Of a stretch of DNA of 8,848 nt, positions 1 to 5,304 are shown piece by piece. Position 1 is the first letter of the stretch. Each line of letters begins with the position of its first letter. Origin of the DNA: JAZNSB01 sp045590955 (GTDB lineage: Bacteria > Pseudomonadota > Alphaproteobacteria > RF32 > CAG-239); NCBI GenBank assembly GCA_045590955.1, contig JAZNSB010000049.1, forward strand, positions 1 through 8,848, written 5' to 3'. The position numbers and the translations under genes were made by a program. The notes under the pieces are model-generated. The model had not been told where the DNA came from. It did not search any database and saw nothing but the letters and a program-made list of their open reading frames with translations.

Positions 1-9
1 TTATAAGAT

Positions 10-86
10 ATCGGCGTAGCTCATCAGGATAGAGCAACAGTTTCCTAAACTGTGGGTAGGCGGATCGAGTCCGCCCGCTGATGCCA
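10..86 (+). tRNA. tRNA-Arg (anticodon CCT)
   Basis: The cloverleaf folds completely. The acceptor stem is 10-16 with 76-82 (seven pairs, one G-T). The D stem is 19-22 with 32-35 and the anticodon stem is 37-41 with 49-53. The loop 42-48 carries anticodon CCT at 44-46, which reads AGG. The T stem 59-63 with 71-75 is five perfect G-C pairs. Discriminator G83 and an encoded CCA (84-86) follow. One oddity is the T loop (64-70), which reads ATCGAGT, so the nearly universal T54 is A. A rho-independent terminator follows directly. The promoter lies left of the window. It converges on tRNA-Arg(ACG). Confidence 0.93.
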
Positions 87-88
87 TT

Positions 89-118
89 GCCCCGTAAAAT
101 GCGGGGTTTTTATTTTTT
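89..118 (+). terminator. Rho-independent terminator of tRNA-Arg(CCT)
   Basis: The stem CCCCG (90-94) pairs with CGGGG (102-106) around a 7-base loop, followed by a T-rich run at 107-118. It starts three bases after the tRNA's CCA and so ends that transcript. Confidence 0.85.
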
Positions 119-129
119 AAAATTTCCAT

Positions 130-153
130 AAAAAACCCCTCTTTGAGAGGGGT
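130..153 (-). terminator. Terminator hairpin within repeat copy 1
   Basis: CCCCTCT pairs with AGAGGGG around a TTG loop (136-152), extended by an A-T pair. On the - strand it is followed by a run of six T. It duplicates the terminator of tRNA-Arg(ACG) and would stop leftward read-through from the hairpin region. Confidence 0.75.
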
Positions 154-159
154 CTTTAA

Positions 160-178
160 TGGCGCGCCCGGCGGGATT
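160..178 (-). pseudogene. Orphan 3' end of tRNA-Arg(ACG)
   Basis: These 19 bases are identical to the 3' end of the intact tRNA-Arg(ACG) at 325-343: CCA, discriminator, the 3' acceptor strand, the 3' T-stem strand and part of the T loop. The sequence 5' of it on the - strand (179 onward) does not form the rest of a cloverleaf, so it cannot be a functional tRNA. It is the truncated partner created by duplication or integration. Confidence 0.75.
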
Positions 179-290
179 ACTCCGTTGCACCTGCTCTCGT
201 CAGTTATAAATAACTGAGCGCCATATAATATATGGCTCTCGTTTGGTGTCAAACTCACTCTTGTGAGTTCAAATCCTCGCGGTCTCTTTG
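179..290. other. Hairpin-rich segment between tRNA 3'-end repeats
   Basis: This is a 112-bp non-coding stretch packed with inverted repeats. TCAGTTA/TAACTGA (200-217) has a 4-base loop. GCCATATA/TATATGGC (220-236) has a single central A and an outer GAG/CTC extension. GTTTG/CAAAC (241-254) has a GTGT loop. AACTCAC/GTGAGTT (252-269) has a TCTT loop and overlaps the previous hairpin by three bases, so those two exclude each other. The octamer GCTCTCGT occurs at 193-200 and 235-242, 42 bases apart, each time followed by a hairpin. I do not recognise the element. It could be a palindromic repeat element, a small structured RNA or tRNA-derived debris. Confidence 0.6.
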
Positions 291-293
291 CCA
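261..293 (+). pseudogene. Possible tRNA 3'-end fragment with CCA
   Basis: The sequence has the look of a T arm (GAG, then TTCAAAT, then CCTC), a short 3' acceptor-like stretch and an encoded CCA at 291-293. It runs tail to tail with the Arg tRNA. No matching 5' acceptor strand or anticodon arm lies upstream. The T stem pairs only if the loop is eight bases, so it is not a working tRNA. Sixteen bases (261-276) match the T arm of tRNA-Arg(ACG), read on the - strand, at 15 of 16 positions. The call rests on resemblance only. Confidence 0.35.
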
Positions 294-343
294 TAAAAAA
301 CCCCTCTTTGAGAGGGGTCTTTAATGGCGCGCCCGGCGGGATT
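291..343. repeat. 53-bp direct repeat, copy 2 (inside the intact tRNA-Arg locus)
   Basis: This copy is identical to 126-178. It covers the terminator and the 3' end of the intact tRNA-Arg(ACG), stopping in its T loop. See copy 1 for interpretation. Confidence 0.9.
295..318 (-). terminator. Rho-independent terminator of tRNA-Arg(ACG)
   Basis: CCCCTCT (301-307) pairs with AGAGGGG (311-317), with an extra A-T pair and a 3-base loop. On the - strand a run of six T follows the stem. It lies a few bases past the tRNA's CCA. Confidence 0.82.
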
Positions 344-401
344 CGAACTCACAACCTTCTGATCCGTAGTCAGATGCTCTATCCAATTGAGCTACGGGCG
401 C
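325..401 (-). tRNA. tRNA-Arg (anticodon ACG)
   Basis: On the - strand the acceptor stem (395-401 with 329-335) is seven perfect pairs. The D stem is 389-392 with 376-379 and the anticodon stem is 370-374 with 358-362. The anticodon is ACG (365-367), whose A34 is normally edited to inosine to read CGN codons. Discriminator G and encoded CCA are at 325-328. The body resembles alphaproteobacterial tRNA-Arg(ACG). The T stem (348-352 with 336-340) has an A52-C62 mismatch and a T-G wobble. The mismatch lies across the T-loop breakpoint of the 53-bp repeat, which suggests the 3' part was exchanged. It probably still works, because the other stems are intact. Confidence 0.92.
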
Positions 402-413
402 TCAGATAGACAT

Positions 414-442
414 CTTGTAATGCTTTTTATTCTTTTTTGCAA
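414..442 (-). promoter_or_regulatory. Putative sigma70-type promoter of tRNA-Arg(ACG)
   Basis: On the - strand, TTGCAA (437-442), a 17-base spacer and TACAAG (414-419) lie about 12 bases ahead of the tRNA 5' end. Each hexamer matches consensus at four of six positions. Position and spacing fit, but the region is AT-rich, so the call is tentative. Confidence 0.4.
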
Positions 443-528
443 GCAAAAATTTGTTTTCGTTTAATCTTTTTAAACTTTTCTTGCTTAACTCTTTGTTTTT
501 AGCCGGTTTAATAATTTTTGTAAAAGTC

Positions 529-556
529 TTGACTTTTTTTATATTAGGTTCACAAT
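529..556 (+). promoter_or_regulatory. Putative sigma70-type promoter of the outer-membrane gene
   Basis: TTGACT (529-534, five of six to consensus), a 16-base spacer and CACAAT (551-556, four of six) leave a 5' leader of about 50 bases. The gene's Shine-Dalgarno AAGGA is at 601-605, seven bases before the ATG. The rest of 402-528 is AT-rich and shows no further feature I can support. Confidence 0.5.
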
Positions 557-612
557 ATGTATTGTCTGGTTAAGGAATTAGACGTCTTACTTTAACTTTA
601 AAGGAAATAATC

Positions 613-1386
613 ATGAAACTAAATACTGTTTTATTGGCTTCTGCAGCGGTGCTTTTTGCAAGCAATGCTATGGCTGCCGACGTTACACATCCATTTTATG
701 GACCTACAAAAGGAAAATTTGTATCTGAAACAACTTTAGATTACAGCCGTTTCAATGTTAAAAGACAAGGCAATGTTTGGGAAGAAACAACTTTGGCTGA
801 AACATTGTCTTATGGAATAACAGATGAAGTTACATTGAATTTAGGCTTGGTTAACTATTTCGATGACCACGGCGAATATAATAATAATAAAAACTTAGAA
901 TATTCTCTTGGTTTGGCTTATACAACAAAAGTTGACAACACATGGTTGAGAGCAAATGCAACTTTCACAGCATATGATCCTGAAGATTTCTATAGCGAAA
1001 ACAAAGATTGGAGAAAATATGTTGAGTTAGGTCTTGGTGCAGGTTATGACATGAAAGACGGTTATACACCTTATGTAAAAGTTGCTATGCAAAGAGAAGT
1101 AGACACAACAACAGATGAAGATGGTGACAATGTTCACAACGAATATTCTGCAAGATTAGGCTTACACAAAGCTTGGACAGACTGGACAGCCGATTTGGCT
1201 TATGTTCGTAACTTCACTCTCGGCGGTGTAAGAGAAGATAACAACTACGCAGCTGCTGAAGTTAACTACATGATTAATCCTGATATGGCCGTAGGTGTAT
1301 ATGGTGCATATCTTTTGAGTGGCGAAGATTCTAAATCTACTAATTACGATTATGTAGCAGGAGTTTCTTTCAGAGCTACTTTCTAA
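613..1386 (+). CDS. Secreted outer-membrane beta-barrel protein, function unknown
   Basis: The 257-residue product starts with a classic Sec signal peptide: Lys at position 2, a hydrophobic core, and a likely signal peptidase I site after the AMAA stretch near residue 22. The mature part alternates polar and aromatic/hydrophobic residues in short segments separated by charged turns. It ends in RATF, a terminal Phe that BAM-dependent outer-membrane barrels usually carry. I estimate 10-12 strands by eye. A small porin or structural outer-membrane protein fits, but no family is recognised. Start choice is supported by AAGGA seven bases upstream. The gene is monocistronic, with its own promoter and a strong terminator shared with the convergent dnaJ. 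Confidence 0.82.
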   Translation: MKLNTVLLASAAVLFASNAMAADVTHPFYGPTKGKFVSETTLDYSRFNVKRQGNVWEETTLAETLSYGITDEVTLNLGLVNYFDDHGEYNNNKNLEYSLGLAYTTKVDNTWLRANATFTAYDPEDFYSENKDWRKYVELGLGAGYDMKDGYTPYVKVAMQREVDTTTDEDGDNVHNEYSARLGLHKAWTDWTADLAYVRNFTLGGVREDNNYAAAEVNYMINPDMAVGVYGAYLLSGEDSKSTNYDYVAGVSFRATF

Positions 1387-1401
1387 GTGTAAGTGCTTAA
1401 C

Positions 1402-1434
1402 AAAAAAGGCTTCATATTTTGAAGCCTTTTTTTT
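1402..1434. terminator. Bidirectional terminator between the outer-membrane gene and dnaJ
   Basis: AAGGCTTC (1406-1413) pairs with GAAGCCTT (1421-1428) around a 7-base loop. An A-run precedes it and a T-run follows, so it works on both strands. It serves the + strand barrel gene and the - strand dnaJ, whose stop codon begins five bases away. Confidence 0.88.
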
Positions 1435-1438
1435 ATTA

Positions 1439-2554
1439 TTATTTGAAAATTTTATCAAAAAAGCTTTTTGGCGCTTCTTTTTCTATTTGAGCAAATTCTT
1501 CTAAAAGCTCTTTTTGTCTTGGAGTAAGATTTTTTGGGGTTTTAACATTTACTTTTATAAACAAATTGCCTTTTTGTTTGGTGTTTATTATAGGCATGCC
1601 CCCATCTGCAATTTTTATTTTATCTCCACTTTGAACTCCTGCCGGAATTTGAACCTCTATATCTTGCCCACTGATTGATGCAAAAGAAATCGTATCGCCA
1701 AGGGCTGCCGTGCTAAAGCCTATGGGAAGCTCTGCATATAAATTGGATCCGTCTCTTGTAAAAGTGTTGTGTTTTTTTACATCTACAAACACATATAAAT
1801 CTCCGTCATGTCCGCCTCTTAAACCTGAAGTGCCGGCTCCAGAAATGCGAATTCTGGTGCCTGTTTCTATGCCAGCAGGGATATTTACTTTGAGAGTTTT
1901 TTGCGCTTTAACAAATCCTTGTCCGCCACAGGTTTTGCATTTGTCTTTTGCCAATCTGCCGGTGCCTTTGCAGTGCGGACATGCTTGCTCTACTATAAAA
2001 AATCCTCCCTGTCTCATTCTAACCTTGCCGGTTCCGTTGCAAAAGCTACAGACAGGAGCTTCTTTTCCGTCTGCTGTACCGTGACCATTGCATTGAGAGC
2101 ATGATTGTGTGGTATTTATTTGTATTTCTTTTTCTACGCCAAAAAAGGCATCTTCCAAAGATATTTGCAAATCATATCTTATATCTGCGCCGTTTTGAGC
2201 ATATGAAGGTCTGTTATATGCTCCTCCACCCATGAATTCTGAAAAAATTTCAGAAAACATATCAGAAAAACCGCCACCACCAAAGTTAAATTCAAATCCG
2301 TTAAATCCTCCGCCACTGCCAAAACCATTGTTAAAAGCATTTTTTCCGTATCTGTCATAAGCGGCTCTTTTTTGCTCATCTTTTAAAACTTCGTAAGCCA
2401 CATTTATATCTTTGAATTTTTGTTCTGCAGCTTTATCTCCGGGGTTTCTGTCTGGATGATATTTCATGGCCAATTTTCTGTAAGATTTTTTTATAGTATC
2501 AAAATCGGCATTTCTTTCAACTTCTAGCAGTTCATAAAAGTCTGTTTCTGGCAT
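1439..2554 (-). CDS. dnaJ: Chaperone protein DnaJ (Hsp40)
   Basis: This is the cytosolic co-chaperone that delivers unfolded clients to DnaK and stimulates its ATPase. All type I domains are present in order. The J domain (about residues 4-70) has HPD at 33-35. The Gly/Phe linker is at about 77-110. The zinc-binding domain has four CxxCxGxG repeats, with Cys at 152/155, 169/172, 192/195 and 206/209. Two C-terminal beta-barrel client-binding domains and the dimerisation end follow. Its 371 residues match the usual length. The start is supported by an AGAGGA Shine-Dalgarno just upstream. It is separated from dnaK by an orphan gene and has its own putative RpoH promoter at 2584-2612. Confidence 0.97.
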   Translation of the reverse strand: MPETDFYELLEVERNADFDTIKKSYRKLAMKYHPDRNPGDKAAEQKFKDINVAYEVLKDEQKRAAYDRYGKNAFNNGFGSGGGFNGFEFNFGGGGFSDMFSEIFSEFMGGGAYNRPSYAQNGADIRYDLQISLEDAFFGVEKEIQINTTQSCSQCNGHGTADGKEAPVCSFCNGTGKVRMRQGGFFIVEQACPHCKGTGRLAKDKCKTCGGQGFVKAQKTLKVNIPAGIETGTRIRISGAGTSGLRGGHDGDLYVFVDVKKHNTFTRDGSNLYAELPIGFSTAALGDTISFASISGQDIEVQIPAGVQSGDKIKIADGGMPIINTKQKGNLFIKVNVKTPKNLTPRQKELLEEFAQIEKEAPKSFFDKIFK

Positions 2555-2583
2555 ATTTTCCTCTGAATTTTATTTTTTTCATT

Positions 2584-2612
2584 TTATAAAATAAACAACT
2601 CCGTTTTGCAAG
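2584..2612 (-). promoter_or_regulatory. Putative RpoH (sigma32) promoter of dnaJ
   Basis: On the - strand, CTTG (2609-2612), an 18-base spacer and TTTATAA (2584-2590) fit the alphaproteobacterial RpoH pattern CTTG-N17/18-CYTATNT except for the first C and the final T. The dnaK promoter shares CTTGCA and the 18-base spacing. The site begins six bases after the terminator of the upstream orphan gene, so dnaJ needs its own promoter. Confidence 0.5.
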
Positions 2613-2617
2613 CTTTA

Positions 2618-2659
2618 AAAAAGATAAAAGAGAGGTTGTGACCTCTCTTTTATCTTTTT
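2618..2659. terminator. Strong hairpin terminator downstream of the orphan gene
   Basis: A 19-base perfect inverted repeat (2618-2636 with 2641-2659) encloses a 4-base loop. It has an A-run at one end and a T-run at the other, so it could terminate in both directions. It lies 15 bases past the orphan gene's stop codon and separates that gene from dnaJ. Confidence 0.85.
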
Positions 2660-2673
2660 GGCAGATATTAAGC

Positions 2674-3168
2674 CTATTTGGCTTTATATCCATTGTTCTT
2701 GAGAAAAGAAGATTTTCCTCGGCTGAACAGCCAAACTGTCTGTCCAACTTTTACACCTCCTTTGTGTATCTCAACACCGGCAAACTCTCCCCTAAAATAG
2801 AGAGGGATAAAAGTTTTGCCTTTGTGCTCCCATGATTTTTCTGGACACTTTTCGCACCTACATGCAATAAGCTGTTCCCTCTTTTCATGGTTTTGCTTCC
2901 AGAGAATGGCTTTATCATTCTCAATGATGCCGATAACCCTGCCAATCAGCAGGACAAGGCCCTTTTCTGTATCCTGTGTGCAGAATTTGTGAAAGTCCTT
3001 GTTGTCGCCCCATTTTTTGAGAATGTTGTTAGCGGACTCCTCTTCTGCCAAATGGCAGTGTTTTTTGCCATCTTTCTCTATCACGTCTCCGTGATAAATC
3101 TGGCCGCTGGACAATTGCACAAAGCTGTAATACCCCATTGGGGTGTGAATTGTAAAAAATCTTTTCAT
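2674..3168 (-). CDS. Hypothetical protein of 164 residues between dnaK and dnaJ
   Basis: I do not recognise the family. The product is soluble, with no signal peptide or membrane segment. It is rich in Lys, His and Gly, with a Cys cluster CRCEKC about two-thirds in that could bind metal or form a redox pair. The C-terminal third (residues about 120-155) reads as short beta strands with Gly turns. Codon choice differs clearly from the flanking genes: GGC, AAC, AAG, CTG and GTC are frequent, and the region looks richer in G+C, which suggests acquisition from elsewhere. It has its own promoter (3209-3237) and terminator (2618-2659), so it is an independent cassette. The first ATG is preceded by AAGGA with no spacing. 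The next ATG (codon 11, ending at 3136) has no Shine-Dalgarno. Confidence 0.7.
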   Translation of the reverse strand: MKRFFTIHTPMGYYSFVQLSSGQIYHGDVIEKDGKKHCHLAEEESANNILKKWGDNKDFHKFCTQDTEKGLVLLIGRVIGIIENDKAILWKQNHEKREQLIACRCEKCPEKSWEHKGKTFIPLYFRGEFAGVEIHKGGVKVGQTVWLFSRGKSSFLKNNGYKAK

Positions 3169-3173
3169 TCCTT
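3169..3173 (-). promoter_or_regulatory. Shine-Dalgarno abutting the start codon of the orphan gene
   Basis: AAGGA on the - strand directly touches the ATG at 3166-3168, instead of the usual 5-9 base gap. An in-frame TAA four codons upstream rules out an earlier start. Translation may therefore be weak or begin at codon 11. Confidence 0.4.
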
Positions 3174-3208
3174 GTTTTTATTTAATTAATAATATGTTGT
3201 GTAAGAAT

Positions 3209-3237
3209 ATAATACCATTTTTTAAGCATAGATACAA
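3209..3237 (-). promoter_or_regulatory. Putative sigma70-type promoter of the orphan gene
   Basis: On the - strand, TTGTAT (3232-3237), a 17-base spacer and TATTAT (3209-3214, five of six to consensus) lie about 40 bases ahead of the start codon. It lies downstream of dnaK's terminator, so the orphan gene would be transcribed on its own. Confidence 0.5.
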
Positions 3238-3251
3238 GCATTATTTTACAT

Positions 3252-3281
3252 AAAAAAACCCCTCGTTAAAAGAGGGGTTTT
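3252..3281 (-). terminator. Rho-independent terminator of dnaK
   Basis: On the - strand CCCCTC pairs with GAGGGG (3272-3277 with 3259-3264), extended by A-T pairs, and is followed by a T-run. It starts about 20 bases after the dnaK stop and uncouples dnaK from the genes that follow. Confidence 0.88.
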
Positions 3282-3300
3282 GATTGAAAAAGTTATAAGC

Positions 3301-5205
3301 TTATTTTACTTCTTCAAAATCTGCATCAACAACTTTTTCTTCTGCCTGTGCTTGTCCGGCACCTGCATCTGTTTGAGCTCCGGCTGCGCCTTCTGCTCCT
3401 TGTTGTTGTTTATACATCGCTTCACCGAGTTTTAATGATGCCTGCATCAAAGCTTCTGTTTTTTCTTTAATTACGGCAGCTTCATTTAACTCAAGAGCAA
3501 CTTTCAAGCCTTTGATTTCTCCTTCAATTTTTTCTTTATCGGCAGAAGAAATTTTATCGCCATGCTCTTTAAGGGTTTTTTCTGTTGAGAAAATAAGAGC
3601 TTCTGCATGGTTTCTGGCTTCTACGGCTTCTTTTTTCTTTTTATCTTCTTCTGCATTGGCTTCTGCATCTTTTACCATCTTATCTATATCTGCATCTGAA
3701 AGACCGCCTGAAGCTTGAATTCTGATGGCTTGTTCTTTATTTGTTGCCTTATCTTTTGCAGAAACATTTACAATGCCGTTAGCATCAATATCAAAAGTTA
3801 CCTCAATTTGCGGCATGCCTCTTGGTGCAGGAGGAATTCCAACCAAATCAAACTGTCCCAAAAGTTTGTTGTCTGCCGCCATTTCTCTTTCGCCTTGGAA
3901 AACTCTGATGGTTACGGCTGTTTGTCCATCTTCGGCAGTAGAAAATACTTGAGATTTTCTGGTTGGAATGGTTGTGTTTCTATCAATTAAACGTGTGAAA
4001 ACACCGCCCAATGTTTCAATTCCCAAAGAAAGAGGGGTAACATCAAGCAACAACACGTCTTTTACGTCACCCATTAAAACACCGCCTTGAATTGCCGCAC
4101 CAACAGCAACAACTTCATCAGGGTTTACGCCTTTGTGTGGTTCTTTGCCGAAAATTTCTTTAACTTTTTCTTGAACTTTTGGCATTCTGGTCATACCACC
4201 AACCAAAATTACTTCAGAAATGTCTGATGCATTTAAGTTGGCATCTTTTAATGCTTTTTTGCATGGCTCTACAGTTCTTTCAATTAAGTCTTCTACAATT
4301 GATTCTAATTTGGCTCTGCTAAGCTTCATGTTAAGGTGTTTTGGACCTGTGGCATCTGCAGTGATAAACGGCAAATTGATTTCTGTTTGTGTGGTAGATG
4401 AAAGTTCAATTTTTGCTTTTTCTGCAGCTTCTTTTAAGCGTTGAAGTGCAAGTCTGTCTGCTTTCAAATCTATGCCTGACTCTTTTTTAAACTCTGTGGT
4501 CAAGTATTCTACCAATCTTTGGTCAAAGTCTTCACCGCCCAAGAAAGTATCACCGTTTGTAGATTTTACTTCAAATACACCATCGCCAATTTCTAATATA
4601 GAAATATCAAATGTTCCGCCACCAAGGTCATAAACGGCTATTGTGCCTGTGGCTTTTTTATCCATGCCGTATGCAAGAGCGGCTGCTGTCGGCTCGTTAA
4701 TGATACGCAAAACTTCCAAACCTGCAATTTTACCGGCATCTTTTGTGGCCTGACGTTGTGAATCGTTGAAATACGCCGGAACAGTAATTACAGCTTTTTC
4801 AATTTTTTCGCCAACATAGCTTTCTGCATATTCTTTTAATTTTTGCAAAACAATTGCAGAAATTTGTGACGGAGCATATTTTTGACCTTTTGCTTCTACC
4901 CATGCATCTCCGTTGTCTCCTTTAATAATTTTAAACGGAACAAGTTTTTTGTCTTTTTCTACTTCAGCAGAATCAAATCTGCGGCCAATTAAACGTTTAA
5001 TGGCAAACAATGTATTTTCCGGATTGGTAACCGCTTGTCTTTTTGCAGGAAAACCAACCAATCTTTCCGTGTCGGTAAATGCAACCATAGACGGGGTGGT
5101 TCTGGCTCCTTCAGAGTTTTCTAATACTTTGGCCTCTCCGCCTTCCATAATTGCAAAACATGAATTGGTTGTTCCTAAGTCTATACCTATTACTTTATTA
5201 CTCAT
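3301..5205 (-). CDS. dnaK: Chaperone protein DnaK (Hsp70)
   Basis: This is the ATP-driven cytosolic chaperone that binds exposed hydrophobic peptides and cycles with DnaJ and GrpE. Its 634 residues are the normal length. The N-terminal ATPase domain shows the phosphate-1 motif IDLGTTNS (about residues 7-14), NEPTAAALAYG, phosphate-2 DLGGGTFD (about residue 193) and the adenosine motif VGGMTRMP. A linker of the DVLLLDVTPLSLG type leads to the substrate-binding domain. The helical lid is followed by a Gly/Ala/Gln-rich tail ending EEVK, a variant of the usual acidic EEV tail. The start is supported by GGAG (5213-5216), seven bases upstream. A putative RpoH promoter precedes it and a terminator follows it, so it is probably transcribed without dnaJ. 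Confidence 0.98.
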   Translation of the reverse strand: MSNKVIGIDLGTTNSCFAIMEGGEAKVLENSEGARTTPSMVAFTDTERLVGFPAKRQAVTNPENTLFAIKRLIGRRFDSAEVEKDKKLVPFKIIKGDNGDAWVEAKGQKYAPSQISAIVLQKLKEYAESYVGEKIEKAVITVPAYFNDSQRQATKDAGKIAGLEVLRIINEPTAAALAYGMDKKATGTIAVYDLGGGTFDISILEIGDGVFEVKSTNGDTFLGGEDFDQRLVEYLTTEFKKESGIDLKADRLALQRLKEAAEKAKIELSSTTQTEINLPFITADATGPKHLNMKLSRAKLESIVEDLIERTVEPCKKALKDANLNASDISEVILVGGMTRMPKVQEKVKEIFGKEPHKGVNPDEVVAVGAAIQGGVLMGDVKDVLLLDVTPLSLGIETLGGVFTRLIDRNTTIPTRKSQVFSTAEDGQTAVTIRVFQGEREMAADNKLLGQFDLVGIPPAPRGMPQIEVTFDIDANGIVNVSAKDKATNKEQAIRIQASGGLSDADIDKMVKDAEANAEEDKKKKEAVEARNHAEALIFSTEKTLKEHGDKISSADKEKIEGEIKGLKVALELNEAAVIKEKTEALMQASLKLGEAMYKQQQGAEGAAGAQTDAGAGQAQAEEKVVDADFEEVK

Positions 5206-5235
5206 TTTTTATCTCCAAGTTTTTACTGATGAGTT

Positions 5236-5266
5236 TTATATAGGTAGAACTTTTTGCATCTGCAAG
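5236..5266 (-). promoter_or_regulatory. Putative RpoH (sigma32) promoter of dnaK
   Basis: On the - strand, CTTG (5263-5266), an 18-base spacer and CCTATATAA (5236-5244) match the alphaproteobacterial heat-shock consensus CTTG-N17/18-CYTATNT closely. An overlapping sigma70 reading (TTGCAG, 17 bases, TATATA) is also possible, so basal and heat-induced transcription could start at the same place. It lies about 30 bases ahead of the start codon. Confidence 0.62.
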
Positions 5267-5304
5267 AGCATTTTCTATTTTTTATGATTTTTTTATTTTT
5301 TTTG

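Larger units (their letters stand above)
126..178. repeat. 53-bp direct repeat, copy 1 (tRNA-Arg 3' end plus terminator)
   Basis: This stretch is identical, base for base, to 291-343, shifted by 165 bases. It contains a - strand terminator hairpin and the last 19 bases of tRNA-Arg(ACG), from the T loop through CCA. The match ends inside the T loop: after ATT this copy continues AC, whereas the intact gene continues CG. A tRNA 3' end duplicated from the T loop outward is the usual form of an integrase attachment-site pair, but no integrase is in the window and only 112 bp lie between the copies. A local tandem duplication is the alternative. Confidence 0.9.

Noticed and set aside
179..293. Permuted (two-piece) tmRNA, as found in alphaproteobacteria
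   Set aside because: A CCA-ended T-arm-like part is present, but there is no tag reading frame, no 5' tRNA-like part and no matching acceptor strand.
1..294. 97-codon open frame on the - strand through the tRNA region
   Set aside because: It crosses tRNA-Arg(CCT), terminators and the 53-bp repeat, has no Shine-Dalgarno and no recognisable protein features.
126..343. CRISPR-like repeat
   Set aside because: There are only two copies of 53 bp, made of tRNA and terminator sequence, and no cas genes.
1710..2084. 124-codon open frame on + inside dnaJ
   Set aside because: It is antisense to conserved DnaJ zinc-finger coding sequence; an open frame arises there from codon bias.
2887..3189. 100-codon hydrophobic-looking open frame on + opposite the orphan gene
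   Set aside because: The - strand frame has a promoter, terminator, Shine-Dalgarno and soluble-protein composition; the + frame has no start signal and extends into the promoter of the - strand gene.
4913..5287. 124-codon open frame on + over the dnaK 5' end
   Set aside because: It is antisense to the DnaK ATPase domain and has no homology-like features or start signal.
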